In this document: piece after piece, positions 1 through 11,227 of the stretch
How positions within the stretch are numbered: position 1 is the stretch's first letter
Layout of the letters: each line of letters starts with the position of its first letter
Source of the DNA: Onchidella celtica
Lineage: Eukaryota; Mollusca; Gastropoda; Systellommatophora; Onchidiidae
NCBI GenBank assembly: GCA_963931925.1
Contig: OZ007571.1
Location: 15,742,506-15,806,505, forward strand
Reading direction: 5' to 3'
DNA length: 64,000 nt
The notes under the pieces: model-generated
Databases searched by the model: none
The model's input: the letters and a program-made list of their open reading frames with translations, nothing else
Told to the model about the DNA's origin: nothing
Program-made: the position numbers and the translations under genes

Positions 1-885
1 ACCGCAGTCTCTCAATATCACCTTCCTATTGTCATACACCTTAGCATTCCCCTAGCACCTCAGCAGGGCAATAACACATTATCATTTCAATAGACATTAT
101 CATTTCAACAGTACATTCTCCCCTCAACATGGCAATAGGGCATTATCACATTCACGCTCATATCTACGTCCCTGTCCGTGGCCTGACTACCACGACTTTA
201 TGTGCCTCTACTGTCCTGCACTGACAGCCTCACTTCTGGCCTATGTGTGGCCTCCGGCCCTATGCTGGCCTATCCCCTGTGCTCATCGAGGTGGCTCTGC
301 GGCCCGTCCTCGACACCTACAAGAATAACATTACATTGGTATAATGCCCTACCATTTCTATTCACTCCACCTCTCCTTACAACCCATGAAGCGTACACCC
401 ACTAGTTCACCTTTCACTCACCACACATCTTACGGTAACACACCTCCATCGGAGTACACACTACTCACTCGCGCTACAAATCCATGAACTCACTTTCATC
501 TATCGCTCATGGCGCACATTGCTATATCCAATATCAAGGACTTCCACATTCCTCACATATACTTATTTACATCATGGTAATAGACGAATATAATATACTA
601 CATCAATCATAATAATCAATCAACGTTCTACATACCAGTCATCACTGGAAAGACTCTCTCACTGGTCTTCTCGACTGCTCCCCTTATGTCCGCCCGATGG
701 GCTCTTATTCACAGGTCCGTTCCGTAGGACCTTCTAACTTGCAGTGATAGTAATACAGCGCTTTCGCCTCATTCAGACCCCCCCCCCCCACTACTCACAA
801 CAGCACGCTTAACTTACCTGTCTACTGTGAGCCCTTCTTACTCTACACCCGCTCTGTAGCAATCCCCTTAATTGCACTCACTACA
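1..885 (-). repeat. 3' LTR of the Gmr1-type element (truncated by window)
   Basis: It is collinear with 5817-6701 at a constant offset of 5816, including a 12-C run (778-789). Homology ends at about 885-887. The element-strand start reads TGTAGTGAG. No polypurine tract abuts this edge: the adjacent element-strand sequence is T-rich, and the nearest purine block, AGGGGAAC, lies about 22 bp further inside (908-915). About 290 bp of the LTR lies outside the window. Confidence 0.9.
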
Positions 886-1156
886 CTAAAAAAAAAATGA
901 CCTAGCAGTTCCCCTAGTATATAGAATACCGAAATCAGGGGGAAATATGGGGATCAATATGGTCTGCAATATGCATATATGTGTCACATCATGAATAGCT
1001 AACTAATCACAATACTTAATACAGAATCAAAAACCACTCAACCTATCAACCATTCTTCATATCATATTTATAATGTCAACATTTTAAAGTCGACTCATTC
1101 ACACAGATCCTGTCAATGTTCCTGTCCTCCGATGTATAAGCTCCTGAAATCTTCCC

Positions 1157-2041
1157 CTAGGCTCGACTAAGGTAGTCGGCGATATGATTGCTGGTTCCTG
1201 GAATTGGTTGAATAACGAAGGTATACGGCTGCAAAGCCAATGCCCATCTAGACAAGCGTGGGCTGGACGAACGATTCTTCGACAAAAATGTCAGTGGCTT
1301 GTGGTCTGTCTGGATACAAAATTCTCGTCCCATGAGATAACGTCCCAATTTCTGGACGGACCACACAATGGCAAGACACTCACGCTCTATCACAGAATAC
1401 TTTCTTTCTCTCTGCAATAACTTCCTACTGACATAACATACAGGATGGAGACATTCGTTCTTCTCCTGTAGAAGACAAGCGCCGACACCAGAGTCCGACG
1501 CATCCGTTCTGAGGATAAATTTAGATCGAAAATCGGGTAATATCAGAATGGGTGACGATGATAATGCTGTCACCAAATTATCAAATGATGTCTGACATTC
1601 AGACGTCCACTGGACCTTATCGGGTTGTCCCTTCTTAGTAAGGTCAGTAAGAGAAGATGACAAGGAGGAAAAATTTGGAATGAACTTTCTGTAATAATTT
1701 AAAATTCCCACTAAGCTTCTGACTTGTTTCTTTGTTTTAGGGATTTGCAACCCTACTAACTTGTCAATTTTTGTTTCTTCAGGTCTCTGAACACCTCTAC
1801 CCACAATATGTCCTAAGAATATTATCTCTGGACATGCCAAATCCATCTTTGCGGGTTTAGCAGTTAACCCAAAATGACGTAATCGTTGAAAAATTACTGT
1901 TAGTGTCTGAATATGATCAGACCATGTCGACGTATGACATGCTATATCGTCAAAGAATGACACGACATTAGGTATGTCCTTTAATACCAGTATGAGAATA
2001 CAGATACTCTGGTCTCTCATGAAACCTCTGCAGCATATCAA
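1157..2041 (-). pseudogene. C-terminal RT plus RNase H of Gmr1-type element (N-terminal RT deleted)
   Basis: The open frame is 294 codons. Residues 29-32 read FFDD, the YxDD-type RT active-site box. The usual ~150 residues of RT fingers and palm before it are absent, and the frame begins only ~25 residues upstream in sequence fused from elsewhere. Residues 70-140 carry the FLGH box and the QVRSL...YYRKFIP connection block. RNase H follows with candidate acidic residues D180, E221, D246 and D289, and ends at the typical ADYLSR motif. The first methionine is probably not a real start. The frame overlaps the upstream gag-PR-IN frame by 74 bp, and that overlap marks the deletion junction. No integrase follows it; the 3' LTR does. 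RT is inactive by truncation; RNase H looks intact. Confidence 0.9.
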
Positions 2042-4574
2042 CGTGGAAAACCTTTACTGATCCATCAATGTGGATAGCGTAATCTACCTTCGAAACAATT
2101 CGCTCAATAACATAAGGACCTTTCCATGTCATCAATAACTTATTATGGTCCGTAGGTAATAACACTAGCACCCTGTCTCCTGGCTTAAAAATTCTCAATT
2201 TGGAACCTCTATATTCATAGTCTTTTGCTCTTTTCGAAGCGATACTAGAAGCTTCTTCTGCTATAGTGCGCGCTGAAGATAATCTTTCTCTTAAATCAAC
2301 AAGGTCTATCGAAACCTTTTTAACCGGTTCCGAAACCGTGGGGATCTTTTGAAGAGGAGTGTGGGGTGTACGACCCTTATGCGTCGTCTTTTGGCACGCA
2401 CTGCACGTCTTACAATATAACCGTACATCTCTATGTATCGATGGCCAATAAAAATCTTTCAGAACTCTCTCCTTGGTTCTAGCACTTCCCATATGACCCG
2501 CTAATGGAACATCATGGGCCAGACGCAATACTGTAGCAATCAACGACCGTGGCACGACGACCTGCTTTTGAACGGAAGCCACTGTGACGTACATACGGAA
2601 CAGAATGCCCCCCTGGACAAAAAAAGAAGATGACCCGTTTTTATATTTCCTCGTTTTCTCGGTTCGCGCTTCCCCAAAACATGGGTTTAATGATGGGTCC
2701 TCCCTTTGTAATCTCGCCAAGCGCTCCGGCGTGATATCTAGGTTGACCGCTGGCGTCGCCAAAGGTCTAATCTTATCTTTATCAGCTACCCGTCGACGTG
2801 TTTCGACCGCGGCGCAAAAGTCAATACCTTTTGATTGCGACCATGCTTGCACGTTCTCATCGGAAGGGGAAACTACCCGTGATACATTCCCAATGATGAG
2901 CTGGGCGCCTGGAAAACAACCAACGACTGCTTCGACTTCCCCGCTAAGGAAAGGTGTATCTATCACTATTCTTGCCATGGGTAATTTCTCAATGGCCCCC
3001 GAAAATTGGATGCACGGGACAGTCTCACCAGTAAGCTGTGAATCCCGAATGCAGTCCCTATGCACTCCCACAACGGTAGATCCTGTATCTCGTAAAACCG
3101 AGACCGGTTCGTCCCCAACAAACCCCGGATAAACCCTAAGACCACCTCCTGTATGACATGAATTTATAACGGGGATCTTTCTCCCACAAGGTAAAACACC
3201 GGAAGATAATAACTTCTCACAACTGGGACACTTAGAATACTGTCCGCCTCCGTCGTCCGATGTAACACACGCAGCCGCATGATGAAATTTATTTGGGGAA
3301 CATGGACTGGAGCCACTGTCCACGTTCGCCGCTATCCTACCTGCAGGGCAATTCACGCTGATGTGATCTGCTCTACCGCAGTTCCAACACTTCGCGGCCC
3401 TACACTCGCGTGAAAAGTGACCCACGCGTCCGCAAGTCCAACACTCCGCTCCCTGTGCTGCCCTAGGCCTGGGTCCCCGTGACCCCTCGCGACCGGAACT
3501 AAAGTCCCTATGCCGTCGGTCATCGGCAAAGGTCACAACTCGCCCCCGGCCATTACCGCGACCCAGCCCTCCTGCTCGGTCAAACTTACCGGATCCATAT
3601 GCCGGTGATTGGTGATAGCCCCTACGCTGCCCCTGGGCTTGCCCACTATAGGCACCACGCTGACGCGACCTGTCCCTAAGTCCTGCCGGCGACCCTTCGA
3701 CAACGGCGACGTACCCAGCATCTTGGACGTACGCCCTGGCGACTGGTTTGGACGGATGTGCCGTACGGTATGCTTCCGCCAACTTAGACGCCTCCTGCAC
3801 CGTCGCGGGTTCGTTCTCTTTCAGGAAAGCCACCAGATCTTTGTGGCACGACGCGTACAGCTGGTCACGGATCATTAAGTCTTTCAGTTTAGCAAAATCC
3901 GCGCCCACATGCGCCAAGTCTACCCAGTTCGCGAAATACTCCGTTAGTCTCGCGACGAAGGCAGCAAAGTCCTCCCTGGTATCTGCACGTGCTCGCCTAA
4001 ACTGCTCCCGGAAATATTCCTCGGTACGCGCAAATCGGCGAAGCAGCAAAGCCTTCAGCTTATCGTAATCTTGCACGTCTTCGCGCTGTAGCTCTTTAAA
4101 GTAGGTTAACGCTCGCCCCTGCAATAGCGATGCCAGGTACGTGGCCCATAATTCCTTATTTTCCCCCCATTGCAATTGTGCATTCAGTTCGAACCTGTAA
4201 AGGAAGGCGTCTATGTCGTCCTTCCGGTCGTCGAACGTAGGGAGCTTAATCCTAACGCCACCTTTATTGTGTACCTGCCGCTCAACTGCTTCTGTTGGCG
4301 CATTCTTTTGGCTTTCCAACTCCGCGATTCTCATTCGCGTCTCTCTCTCCTGTTGGTTATCCCTAGCTTCTATCTCCCTTAACCTTAACTCCTCCCTCTC
4401 CTGCTCCTGAGCCTTAGCCTCCCTTTCCTCTTCCTTATCCTTTTTTTCCTGTTCTCTATCCTTAGCACGCTCATCGCGCATTTCTGCCTGCTGTTCTTTA
4501 ATCCAGCCGCGTAGCTCTTCTCCCTCCAGGCCAAGTTCCTTACCCAACTTCATTAGTTGTTGGAGTTCCGCCAT
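1968..4574 (-). CDS. Gag-protease-integrase remnant of Gmr1-type Gypsy element
   Basis: One open frame of 868 codons. Residues ~1-105 are a charged, probably coiled-coil N-terminus rich in E, R and K. Residues ~107-275 are a retrotransposon Gag capsid-like region. Two CCHC zinc knuckles begin at C378 and C396. An aspartic protease motif DTGS sits at 496-499. An integrase zinc domain (H687...CxxC ~724) is followed by the start of the catalytic core (SIDLV, ~755), which then jumps straight to the C-terminal GPY/F-type region (RVLVLLP, WKGPY ~814). The whole DDE core between them, roughly 150 residues in family members, is gone without loss of frame. Gag, zinc knuckles and protease look usable; integrase is dead. 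The start is the first ATG after the leader and fits the N-terminus typical of this gag type. Confidence 0.9.
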   Translation of the reverse strand: MAELQQLMKLGKELGLEGEELRGWIKEQQAEMRDERAKDREQEKKDKEEEREAKAQEQEREELRLREIEARDNQQERETRMRIAELESQKNAPTEAVERQVHNKGGVRIKLPTFDDRKDDIDAFLYRFELNAQLQWGENKELWATYLASLLQGRALTYFKELQREDVQDYDKLKALLLRRFARTEEYFREQFRRARADTREDFAAFVARLTEYFANWVDLAHVGADFAKLKDLMIRDQLYASCHKDLVAFLKENEPATVQEASKLAEAYRTAHPSKPVARAYVQDAGYVAVVEGSPAGLRDRSRQRGAYSGQAQGQRRGYHQSPAYGSGKFDRAGGLGRGNGRGRVVTFADDRRHRDFSSGREGSRGPRPRAAQGAECWTCGRVGHFSRECRAAKCWNCGRADHISVNCPAGRIAANVDSGSSPCSPNKFHHAAACVTSDDGGGQYSKCPSCEKLLSSGVLPCGRKIPVINSCHTGGGLRVYPGFVGDEPVSVLRDTGSTVVGVHRDCIRDSQLTGETVPCIQFSGAIEKLPMARIVIDTPFLSGEVEAVVGCFPGAQLIIGNVSRVVSPSDENVQAWSQSKGIDFCAAVETRRRVADKDKIRPLATPAVNLDITPERLARLQREDPSLNPCFGEARTEKTRKYKNGSSSFFVQGGILFRMYVTVASVQKQVVVPRSLIATVLRLAHDVPLAGHMGSARTKERVLKDFYWPSIHRDVRLYCKTCSACQKTTHKGRTPHTPLQKIPTVSEPVKKVSIDLVDLRERLSSARTIAEEASSIASKRAKDYEYRGSKLRIFKPGDRVLVLLPTDHNKLLMTWKGPYVIERIVSKVDYAIHIDGSVKVFHVDMLQRFHERPEYLYSHTGIKGHT

Positions 4575-5512
4575 TTCACAGATTTATGGTTATGGTATTT
4601 ATTATAAGACGACCAACCTGTCGGTATGATCACTAACGATACGACCAGAGACCTGAGATCACACCAGATATAACAATACCCAGTTCTCTCAAATACAATT
4701 CAGAAATTTACCTTTACAGCACAACTAATTCTATATCTATAAAATGCATAGCACTATTAATTATAAAAGAAAATAGAAACGACAAGAATGAAGAAATACA
4801 GTAGAAGGACCACAAGTACGTCAAGGACAACGAACCCGACTAGGACAAAGCTTCTACAAAAAAAAACTATAATGGAAAAAAAAATGCAACCTACTACGCC
4901 GATTACACTACAAGGTACGAACAAGAACAGAGTCTGAAAAAAAAGAACGTATCTACAGAAAGGTAAGAGAGGGACAAGAGAGACGTCTTCCTAAAACAAC
5001 GAGGAAGATGGAACGGCACAATCTAAACAAAAATACAGGTCCCTACAGAACTGTTCACTGTGATGAACGCGGTTCCTAGATTAGCCCACCTCCCGAAGAG
5101 GACAAACTACGCTCACCACAGCAAACCCGCGCCCACCGCCCGTATAATCGATTACGACAAAAACAGCAAAAACAGGGAAACAGACAGATGAAAAGACAGC
5201 CCTCAATCCAGGGTACAAAATTTTCACTTAACTTTCAATTTTTGAGTGTAACTCCTCCCCTTAATCGGAGCTCTGGCCGCTTGACTCCTCAGGCTGGCAC
5301 ACACACTCTGCAGAAATTTAAGTACACATTAATACATATTCATCAAAATACATGCATCAATACATATTATTATTCATAAACATACATAAATCATATCATG
5401 ATGAAATTTCCATTCATCCCACGAACAGGGACAACAGCACGAATTCCTAGCACAACAGAAAAACAACTAGATATAACGAATACACAATGTCAAAATGACC
5501 ACAGGTAAACAT
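4575..5512 (-). other. Untranslated leader of Gmr1-type element
   Basis: About 940 bp between the primer site and the gag start, with no coding frame of note. It is A-rich on the plus strand, with several A runs. A packaging signal would be expected here in an active element, but I see no diagnostic motif. Confidence 0.6.
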
Positions 5513-5524
5513 GACGAGCCCCCA
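5513..5524 (-). promoter_or_regulatory. Primer binding site, tRNA-Pro type
   Basis: The element strand reads TGGGGGCTCGTC, one base inside the 5' LTR end (GTGACA, C, TGGGGG...). These 12 bases equal the start of the well-known tRNA-Pro primer site of gammaretroviruses; the match stops after 12 nt. It sets the LTR inner edge at 5526 and confirms minus-strand orientation. Confidence 0.8.
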
Positions 5525-5525
5525 G

Positions 5526-6701
5526 TGTCACAAATCCCAGACTGGGAGATGTAATAAGTTATGACCGGACAACAATCACGAACAAACAAGTTAACACTTA
5601 ACAGAACAATCCATCAGACTCACACATTTATTAAACATAATTATACAGATAATAGCGCAATTACATACATTATATTATTGAAATCAACTGCCGTACAACG
5701 GCCGTATTCTCACACACACTCTCCCTCGGATCCACAATCCGGTAGTTACTCCTAAAGGCACTTCGGCCTCAGCCTCTCCCCTCAGGGTCTTAATAGCCCA
5801 TTAATAATTTACTGGCACCGCAGTCTCTCAATATCACCTTCCTATTGTCATACACCTTAGCATTCCCCTAGCACCTCAGCAGGGCAATAACACATTATCA
5901 TTTCAATAGACATTATCATTTCAACAGTACATTCTCCCCTCAACATGGCAATAGGGCATTATCACATTCACGCTCATATCTACGTCCCTGTCCGTGGCCT
6001 GACTACCACGACTTTATGTGCCTCTACTGTCCTGCACTGACAGCCTCACTTCTGGCCTATGTGTGGCCTCCGGCCCTATGCTGGCCTATCCCCTGTGCTC
6101 ATCGAGGTGGCTCTGCGGCCCGTCCTCGACACCTACAAGAATAACATTACATTGGTATAATGCCCTACCATTTCTATTCACTCCACCTCTCCTTACAACC
6201 CATGAAGCGTACACCCACTAGTTCACCTTTCACTCACCACACATCTTACGGTAACACACCTCCATCGGAGTACACACTACTCACTCGCGCTACAAATCCA
6301 TGAACTCACTTTCATCTATCGCTCATGGCGCACATTGCTATATCCAATATCAAGGACTTCCACATTCCTCACATATACTTATTTACATCATGGTAATAGA
6401 CGAATATAATATACTACATCAATCATAATAATCAATCAACGTTCTACATACCAGTCATCACTGGAAAGACTCTCTCACTGGTCTTCTCGACTGCTCCCCT
6501 TATGTCCGCCCGATGGGCTCTTATTCACAGGTCCGTTCCGTAGGACCTTCTAACTTGCAGTGATAGTAATACAGCGCTTTCGCCTCATTCAGACCCCCCC
6601 CCCCCACTACTCACAACAGCACGCTTAACTTACCTGTCTACTGTGAGCCCTTCTTACTCTACACCCGCTCTGTAGCAATCCCCTTAATTGCACTCACTCC
6701 A
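5526..6701 (-). repeat. 5' LTR of the Gmr1-type element (complete, ~1176 bp)
   Basis: On the plus strand it runs from TGTCACAAATCCC (inner edge next to the primer site) to about ACTCACTCCA. The element-strand 3' end is the canonical ...TGACA. The outer end reads TGGAGTG here versus TGTAGTG in the other LTR, the one mismatch noticed. Small open frames in it, such as 6018-6221, are duplicated in both LTRs and are not coding. Confidence 0.88.
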
Positions 6702-6732
6702 CTCGTGACAATCATTGTTTATTCATCTTCAC

Positions 6733-7065
6733 TATAATGAAGCCAAACCCATAAATGTGTTTAGCCAAAAAGGCTCCGAAATTACTCATCGAAAAAAGAT
6801 GAAAATTGATAGATTAAGTTAGTTTGCCGGTTTATGTGCACATATTTATATGAGAAGACACAAAGCCGTTACATCCGATAATTTTACAATTTGACTCTTA
6901 CTGTAATTGAAGTAGCCCCATAAATGTGTCTGGCGAAAAGCCCCCGAAACTATTCGTGGAAACAATAAAATGAAAACTAGCTGATAGATGGAAGTAAGCG
7001 TTCTGATTTACGTGGATATATTAATATGAGGATATTTTAGAGCTGTTACATTTGATATTTTTATA
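6733..7065. repeat. Diverged two-copy direct repeat (~165-bp unit)
   Basis: Two adjacent segments, starting near 6733 and 6898, share CCATAAATGTGT, an AAAGGCTCCGAAA-like block and GTTACAT..GATA..TTTATAATTT in the same order, with many differences. It lies just outside the Gypsy LTR. No coding potential is seen. The rest of 7066-7585 shows only a G run (7324-7336) and nothing else recognisable. Confidence 0.5.
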
Positions 7066-7585
7066 ATTTTGTCAGCTTGAATTGGCTAAACACAAAGAAT
7101 TTAACTAACTTAACTTATGTGCAGAAACATCGTCACCTCGGTCCGCCATTCTGTTGTTGCAAGTACGTAGGTCCCCCAAGTTTGTTTGTTTGTTTTTTGC
7201 TCTAGTGGTACGTATGTTAACGTCTTTTGTGACTTCAGAGCTGGAGAGCTCCTCCCGAAATACTCCTAACAACAGCCTTAATTAATTATTCTTTCAGATT
7301 TTCTTTTTGTTTTCCTCCTTTGAGGGGGGGGGGGGGTTGAAAGGATAGGGAGCAGGGTTAGGGATTCGATAAGATTTAAGGTTGAGGAAAAGGACGGGGT
7401 TAAGGACAGGTATGGTATACGTACGCGCCCCTAGCGCAAAACGCGAAAGCGCTTGGGGTGCGTACGTACAAGCAACAACAGCCCAATTTTAAGGAGGAAT
7501 TAAAAACTTGGATTTCTCTCCTGCTTCTTTCGCTTTTTTTTTTCTTTCTGTCGGTAGATGGGGTACTTCTCTTAAATATACAAAC

Positions 7586-7785
7586 TACAGAAAATCTGTG
7601 GGGTCACAGCGAGGCTTGAAGAAATGAAAAAATGTGGCATGAAGAAAAAGGTGTATGTAGCAAAGCCTCGCTTAAGGTTAAGAAAGAAGAAAGAAAAGAG
7701 GAAAGAGTAGAAATGATAAAGAAATCGTTTTTGTTTATCAGTTCTAACTCGAGGCTTTGCTACATACAACCTTTTCTTTTTTCTA
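7586..7785. mobile_element. Foldback MITE-like element, family G, copy 1
   Basis: An inner inverted repeat (GTGTATGTAGCAAAGCCTCG at 7650 and its complement at 7751-7777) is preceded by AAATCTGTGGGGTCACAGCGAGGCTTGAAG. The same motifs, in the same order, recur at 23240-23345 and 35745-35945, and partly at 30076-30200 and near 63940. It is a dispersed non-coding family. No target duplication was established for this copy. Confidence 0.5.
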
Positions 7786-8139
7786 CAATTTGTCTAGGGT
7801 ACTTTGCTTATATATTATTGTAACAAAATAAGACGTATTTGCGAGCAACTACCGACAGCTTCAATCTGCTGACCTACATTTCTAGGAACACTGATTTATG
7901 TTGTCGTTCATTAATTTGCCCGCAGGGGCTGCCAGACAACGACGACGGTCACCCCGGCTAATCGGCGGGTTAAGGCTCGTCAAATGAACATTGATCAGTA
8001 TCGATACTAGAGAGTAGGCCCCACAACCGGTACCAGACACTGTCCACGTCAGGAGTAAAATCCATCCCAAGAAAAAACTAAACGGATCGCAGTAGGGCTT
8101 GGTACACAGTTCGAATATGGAGAGACAGAGAGAGAGAGA

Positions 8140-8466
8140 GGGACGCGGTGGTCTAGAGCCAAGGTGCATGCCTCTCATGCCGAAGGCACCGGGTTCAAAT
8201 CCCGGTCGGAGCAGGCGTGTTGGAATTTGGGATTTTTCTCATATTTTCATGTCCCTGATCCTAAGGTAGGTAGGATCGACAACCTAGTCTTCTCGGATAT
8301 GGAAGAAAAATTCGGAGATACCTGGGCAGTTGGAAATCGAGGAGAGCAGGCCGTACAGGGTCGCTGCCCGGGCAAAATTCTAAAAAAAACAATCCCTACC
8401 GCAACAAGAAAAGTCAGGTCTAAATGCCAAGGGCAGCGAACCTCCTAAAATAAAGACCTAAAAACA
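8140..8466 (+). mobile_element. tRNA-derived SINE, copy 1
   Basis: The head (8140-8215) is tRNA-like. It has an A-box-like TGGTCTAGAGCCAAGG, a box B GGTTCAAATCC and paired T-stem GGG/CCC. A body with TAGGTAGGATCGA, CTAGTCTTCTCGGAT and GGGCAAAATTCTAAAA follows, and the tail ends CCTCCTAAAATAAAGACCTAAA. The whole unit is collinear with the minus-strand copy at 13359-13717, which makes it an interspersed retroposon and not a tRNA gene. It sits between two GA-rich tracts, so its target duplication is ambiguous. Confidence 0.85.
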
Positions 8467-10600
8467 ATGAGAGAGAGAGAGAGAGAGAGATTTGTAGTTT
8501 GCGAAGCCCTACATTAGCAGCATAATTGTAGTAAAAGTAACATACACACATACAAAACGAACAAAACAAAAAAAAAATAAATAATAATCAATGAATTCAA
8601 AAAGAAATACTAAATAAAATACATTGCACCTTATTTTCATTTTGAACTCGTTTTAGTTTCTGTTGCTTTTTGCTGTTAAATGTTGTTGTTAAAATTGTCA
8701 TTTGTTTCTAACATGGAGCTCTGCAAAATTCTACCTTTTTTTTTTTTTTCTTCCGAATGTCGATGAAGACGAATCACAGGCAATAATCAGGCTATAAACG
8801 CTGAATTCAAACTGACCCGTCATATATGTAACTCCCCCCCCTACCCCCCCCCCCTTTTTTAAAAAACTTGTCATACATTCTATCAGCGATTCATGATGTA
8901 GACAACCTGCTCGCCTTTAAGAAGTCGTATAATCTGTTTCCAGTGACCTCAACACGGTCCAGACCTGCCAATCATTTTGTCACTGATCTCTAGCCTGAAT
9001 GGAGGGTTCTCACTGAGAGGACTCCAGAAACAAAGATCTTCAACATCACTGACAGGACATTTCGCCTTCAATTTTTTTGTTTGTTTGTTTGTTTGGTTTT
9101 GGTATTTAGTTGACATCGAGTTCTACGCCATCCATAAAATATGTCCGCTCAGATCAAGGAGGGGGCTGTTGTTGGCGGGAGGGGGGGGGGGTGGGCAACC
9201 TCGAGTATGAAAAGCGGACATGGCGGGGAAGGTGTGAGTGGGGAAGGAGGGATTCGCGGGAACGAACACAGGCTTTGCAATTAATAAATAAAAACGTCTG
9301 TTTTGTTTGGTTTTTACCAACAAAATACGTTATAGGATTATATAAAAATAAAATCTAATGTTGCCATGCATCAAAAATAGCTTTTGAAAAAAAGGAGCTG
9401 GAAGGTTGAAGCCATGAAAACATGCATGGAGGAGGGAGGGAATTGTTATAAAAGTCTAGGCAACCCTGTGGCTCCGTTGGGTCAACGTTTGAGAGATTTG
9501 AGTTTGCTTGCTTCGATTCGACTATTCATTCCAACAGCAAGAAGAACAATGTCTTTGATCTCAGATTATAAGTCCAAGAGAAACGCATTATGTTTAGCGG
9601 CTATGGTGGCATTCATTTAAAAAATTTTTTTTTGCTAATGGCTTGAGCTTTAATTCCGAATTATAAAATTTCTCTTGGGTAATGCTCATTGATGAGGGGG
9701 GTCGACCTAAGAATAACAACCACTTTTATCCATTGGATCCTTTTGAATATCTGCAGGGTTGGGGAGGAAGGAACGGATGGAGGTGTGGCAGAGGTCCGAT
9801 TGCAACTGCATTCTTGAAGTTACAGCATTTTAGCTACATTGAATTAAAAAAAACTTGAGGTAAAATGCTCCATTTCGACTAATTTGAAGGTACACACAAG
9901 CAACTGGACAAACGAATAGGCATATAGGTAACAGGGATTGGGATGAAATTTTTGCGTTTATAAAAATGGCCCCGAAAAGTCAGGTTGATTTCTCTTCTCC
10001 GTTCCTTTTTTTTTTTTTTACCTACACTTACAATCATCTCTAATCATCCACCCGACCTTTAATCTTCTGTAAATAGCAAGTGCTGTCAATTTTTATATCA
10101 AGATTTTTCTTTAAAACTGCTTTTCTGTCAGCGCTCCACCTTCTTGCCCGAGCCATTTCATTTACGCGTCCCATTTCTAAAGCAACGTGAACTTTACGAA
10201 AATTCTCCTTGTTTTTGACTCCTTTTTAATTTTAAATGGTATTAGGAAACTGATCTGACGACATTTGGCATTTTCCATCTCTTTTTCTCACCAGCGTCAA
10301 GTATGTTCTTTTCCCCATCAATCCACTTTCCACTTCCTTTACATACCTCCCCCCCCCCCCCCCCAGTGCCATCACCCTCTCTGCCCTCGCTCACCACCTC
10401 GTTCCTTGTGGCCTGCGAGAATCTCGCGCTGTTCGGCACGCGGCAGCATCAAATAAGCACGGCTGACTGTGACAGTGTTTCTGTATCTCTGGGTATAGAC
10501 GGCTACTATTGAGGTTTTTAATTCACACAAACCCGTCCTGTGTCTTTTTCTTTTTCGTGGTTAAGGTGAGTGGATCTATTCATGTGATGTACAATAATTA
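8467..10600. other. Non-coding interval, nothing recognised
   Basis: Contains short GA, T, C and G runs (8467-8490, 8823-8855, 9178-9191, 10350-10364) and short open frames with low-complexity translations. I see no gene, RNA or clear repeat copy here. Confidence 0.5.
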
Positions 10601-10611
10601 TTCAATTTCCC

Positions 10612-10621
10612 CCCCCCCCTC

Positions 10622-10700
<79 letters not shown>

Positions 10701-10727
10701 CTTTCTCTCTCTCTCTCTCTCTCTCGT

Positions 10728-10791
<64 letters not shown>

Positions 10792-10813
10792 GTTCTTTCT
10801 CTCTCTCTCTCGT

Positions 10814-10856
<43 letters not shown>

Positions 10857-10968
10857 CTTTCTCTCTCAACCTGGCCTGCATTTTTCTGTTTAAGGTGAAT
10901 GGATTTATTTATTTAATGAAGGCTACAATAATTATTCCATTCTCTCTCTCTCTCTCTCTCGCTCTCTC
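10612..10968. repeat. (CT)n microsatellite with interspersed CGTTCTTT
   Basis: About 250 bp of CT dinucleotides is broken at irregular intervals by CGTTCTTT. A second short CT tract follows at 10941-10968. The intervening GTGAATGGATTTATT resembles the sequence before the first tract, suggesting local duplication. Apparent reading frames are Ser-Leu or Arg-Glu repeats only. Confidence 0.9.
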
Positions 10969-11227
10969 TGCATTGTTTTAAGAAGTACTAATTCAGCGAG
11001 TGAGTGAATTAATGAGTGAGAGAGTGAATGTATGGGCAAAGAAAGGATAGAAGGCAGGAACTAGCAAGTGAGGCACGTTTCGATGATAAATTTAAACAAA
11101 TGTTGTTGTAGCTTTTCCGTTCATGTCACCAGAACTCGCAGCTTATGTCATTATTACGTAACTCCGAGAAGTTAGCCAGCATCGCGTATTTATAAAAAAA
11201 CAACAACCAAAAAACAACTGATTTCTC

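Larger units (their letters stand above)
1..6701 (-). mobile_element. Ty3/Gypsy LTR retrotransposon, Gmr1-type gene order, internally deleted
   Basis: Reading on the minus strand: 5' LTR (5526-6701), tRNA-Pro-type primer site (5513-5524), leader, gag-protease-integrase remnant (1968-4574), truncated RT plus RNase H (1157-2041), short 3' region, and a 3' LTR (1-885) cut by the window start. Sequence seen: the two LTRs match over the shared ~885 bp with only one difference noticed by eye (883 versus 6699). Integrase lies upstream of RT, the order known for Gmr1-type Gypsy elements and opposite to ordinary Gypsy. The integrase catalytic core and the N-terminal half of RT are missing, so this copy cannot encode its own mobilisation. 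Near-identical LTRs suggest a recent insertion despite these deletions (inference). Confidence 0.88.

Noticed and set aside
1157-4574. Ty1/Copia element, because integrase precedes RT
   Set aside because: RT/RNase H motifs, the GPY/F-type integrase C-terminus and gag with two CCHC knuckles are of Gypsy type; only the order is Copia-like.
8140-8215. Possible tRNA gene
   Set aside because: The box A and B-like sequence is continuous with a body and tail shared with 13359-13717, and the anticodon stem is poor; it is a SINE head.
10509-10898. Ser-Leu and Arg-Glu rich proteins over the CT tract
   Set aside because: Pure consequence of a dinucleotide repeat open in several frames.
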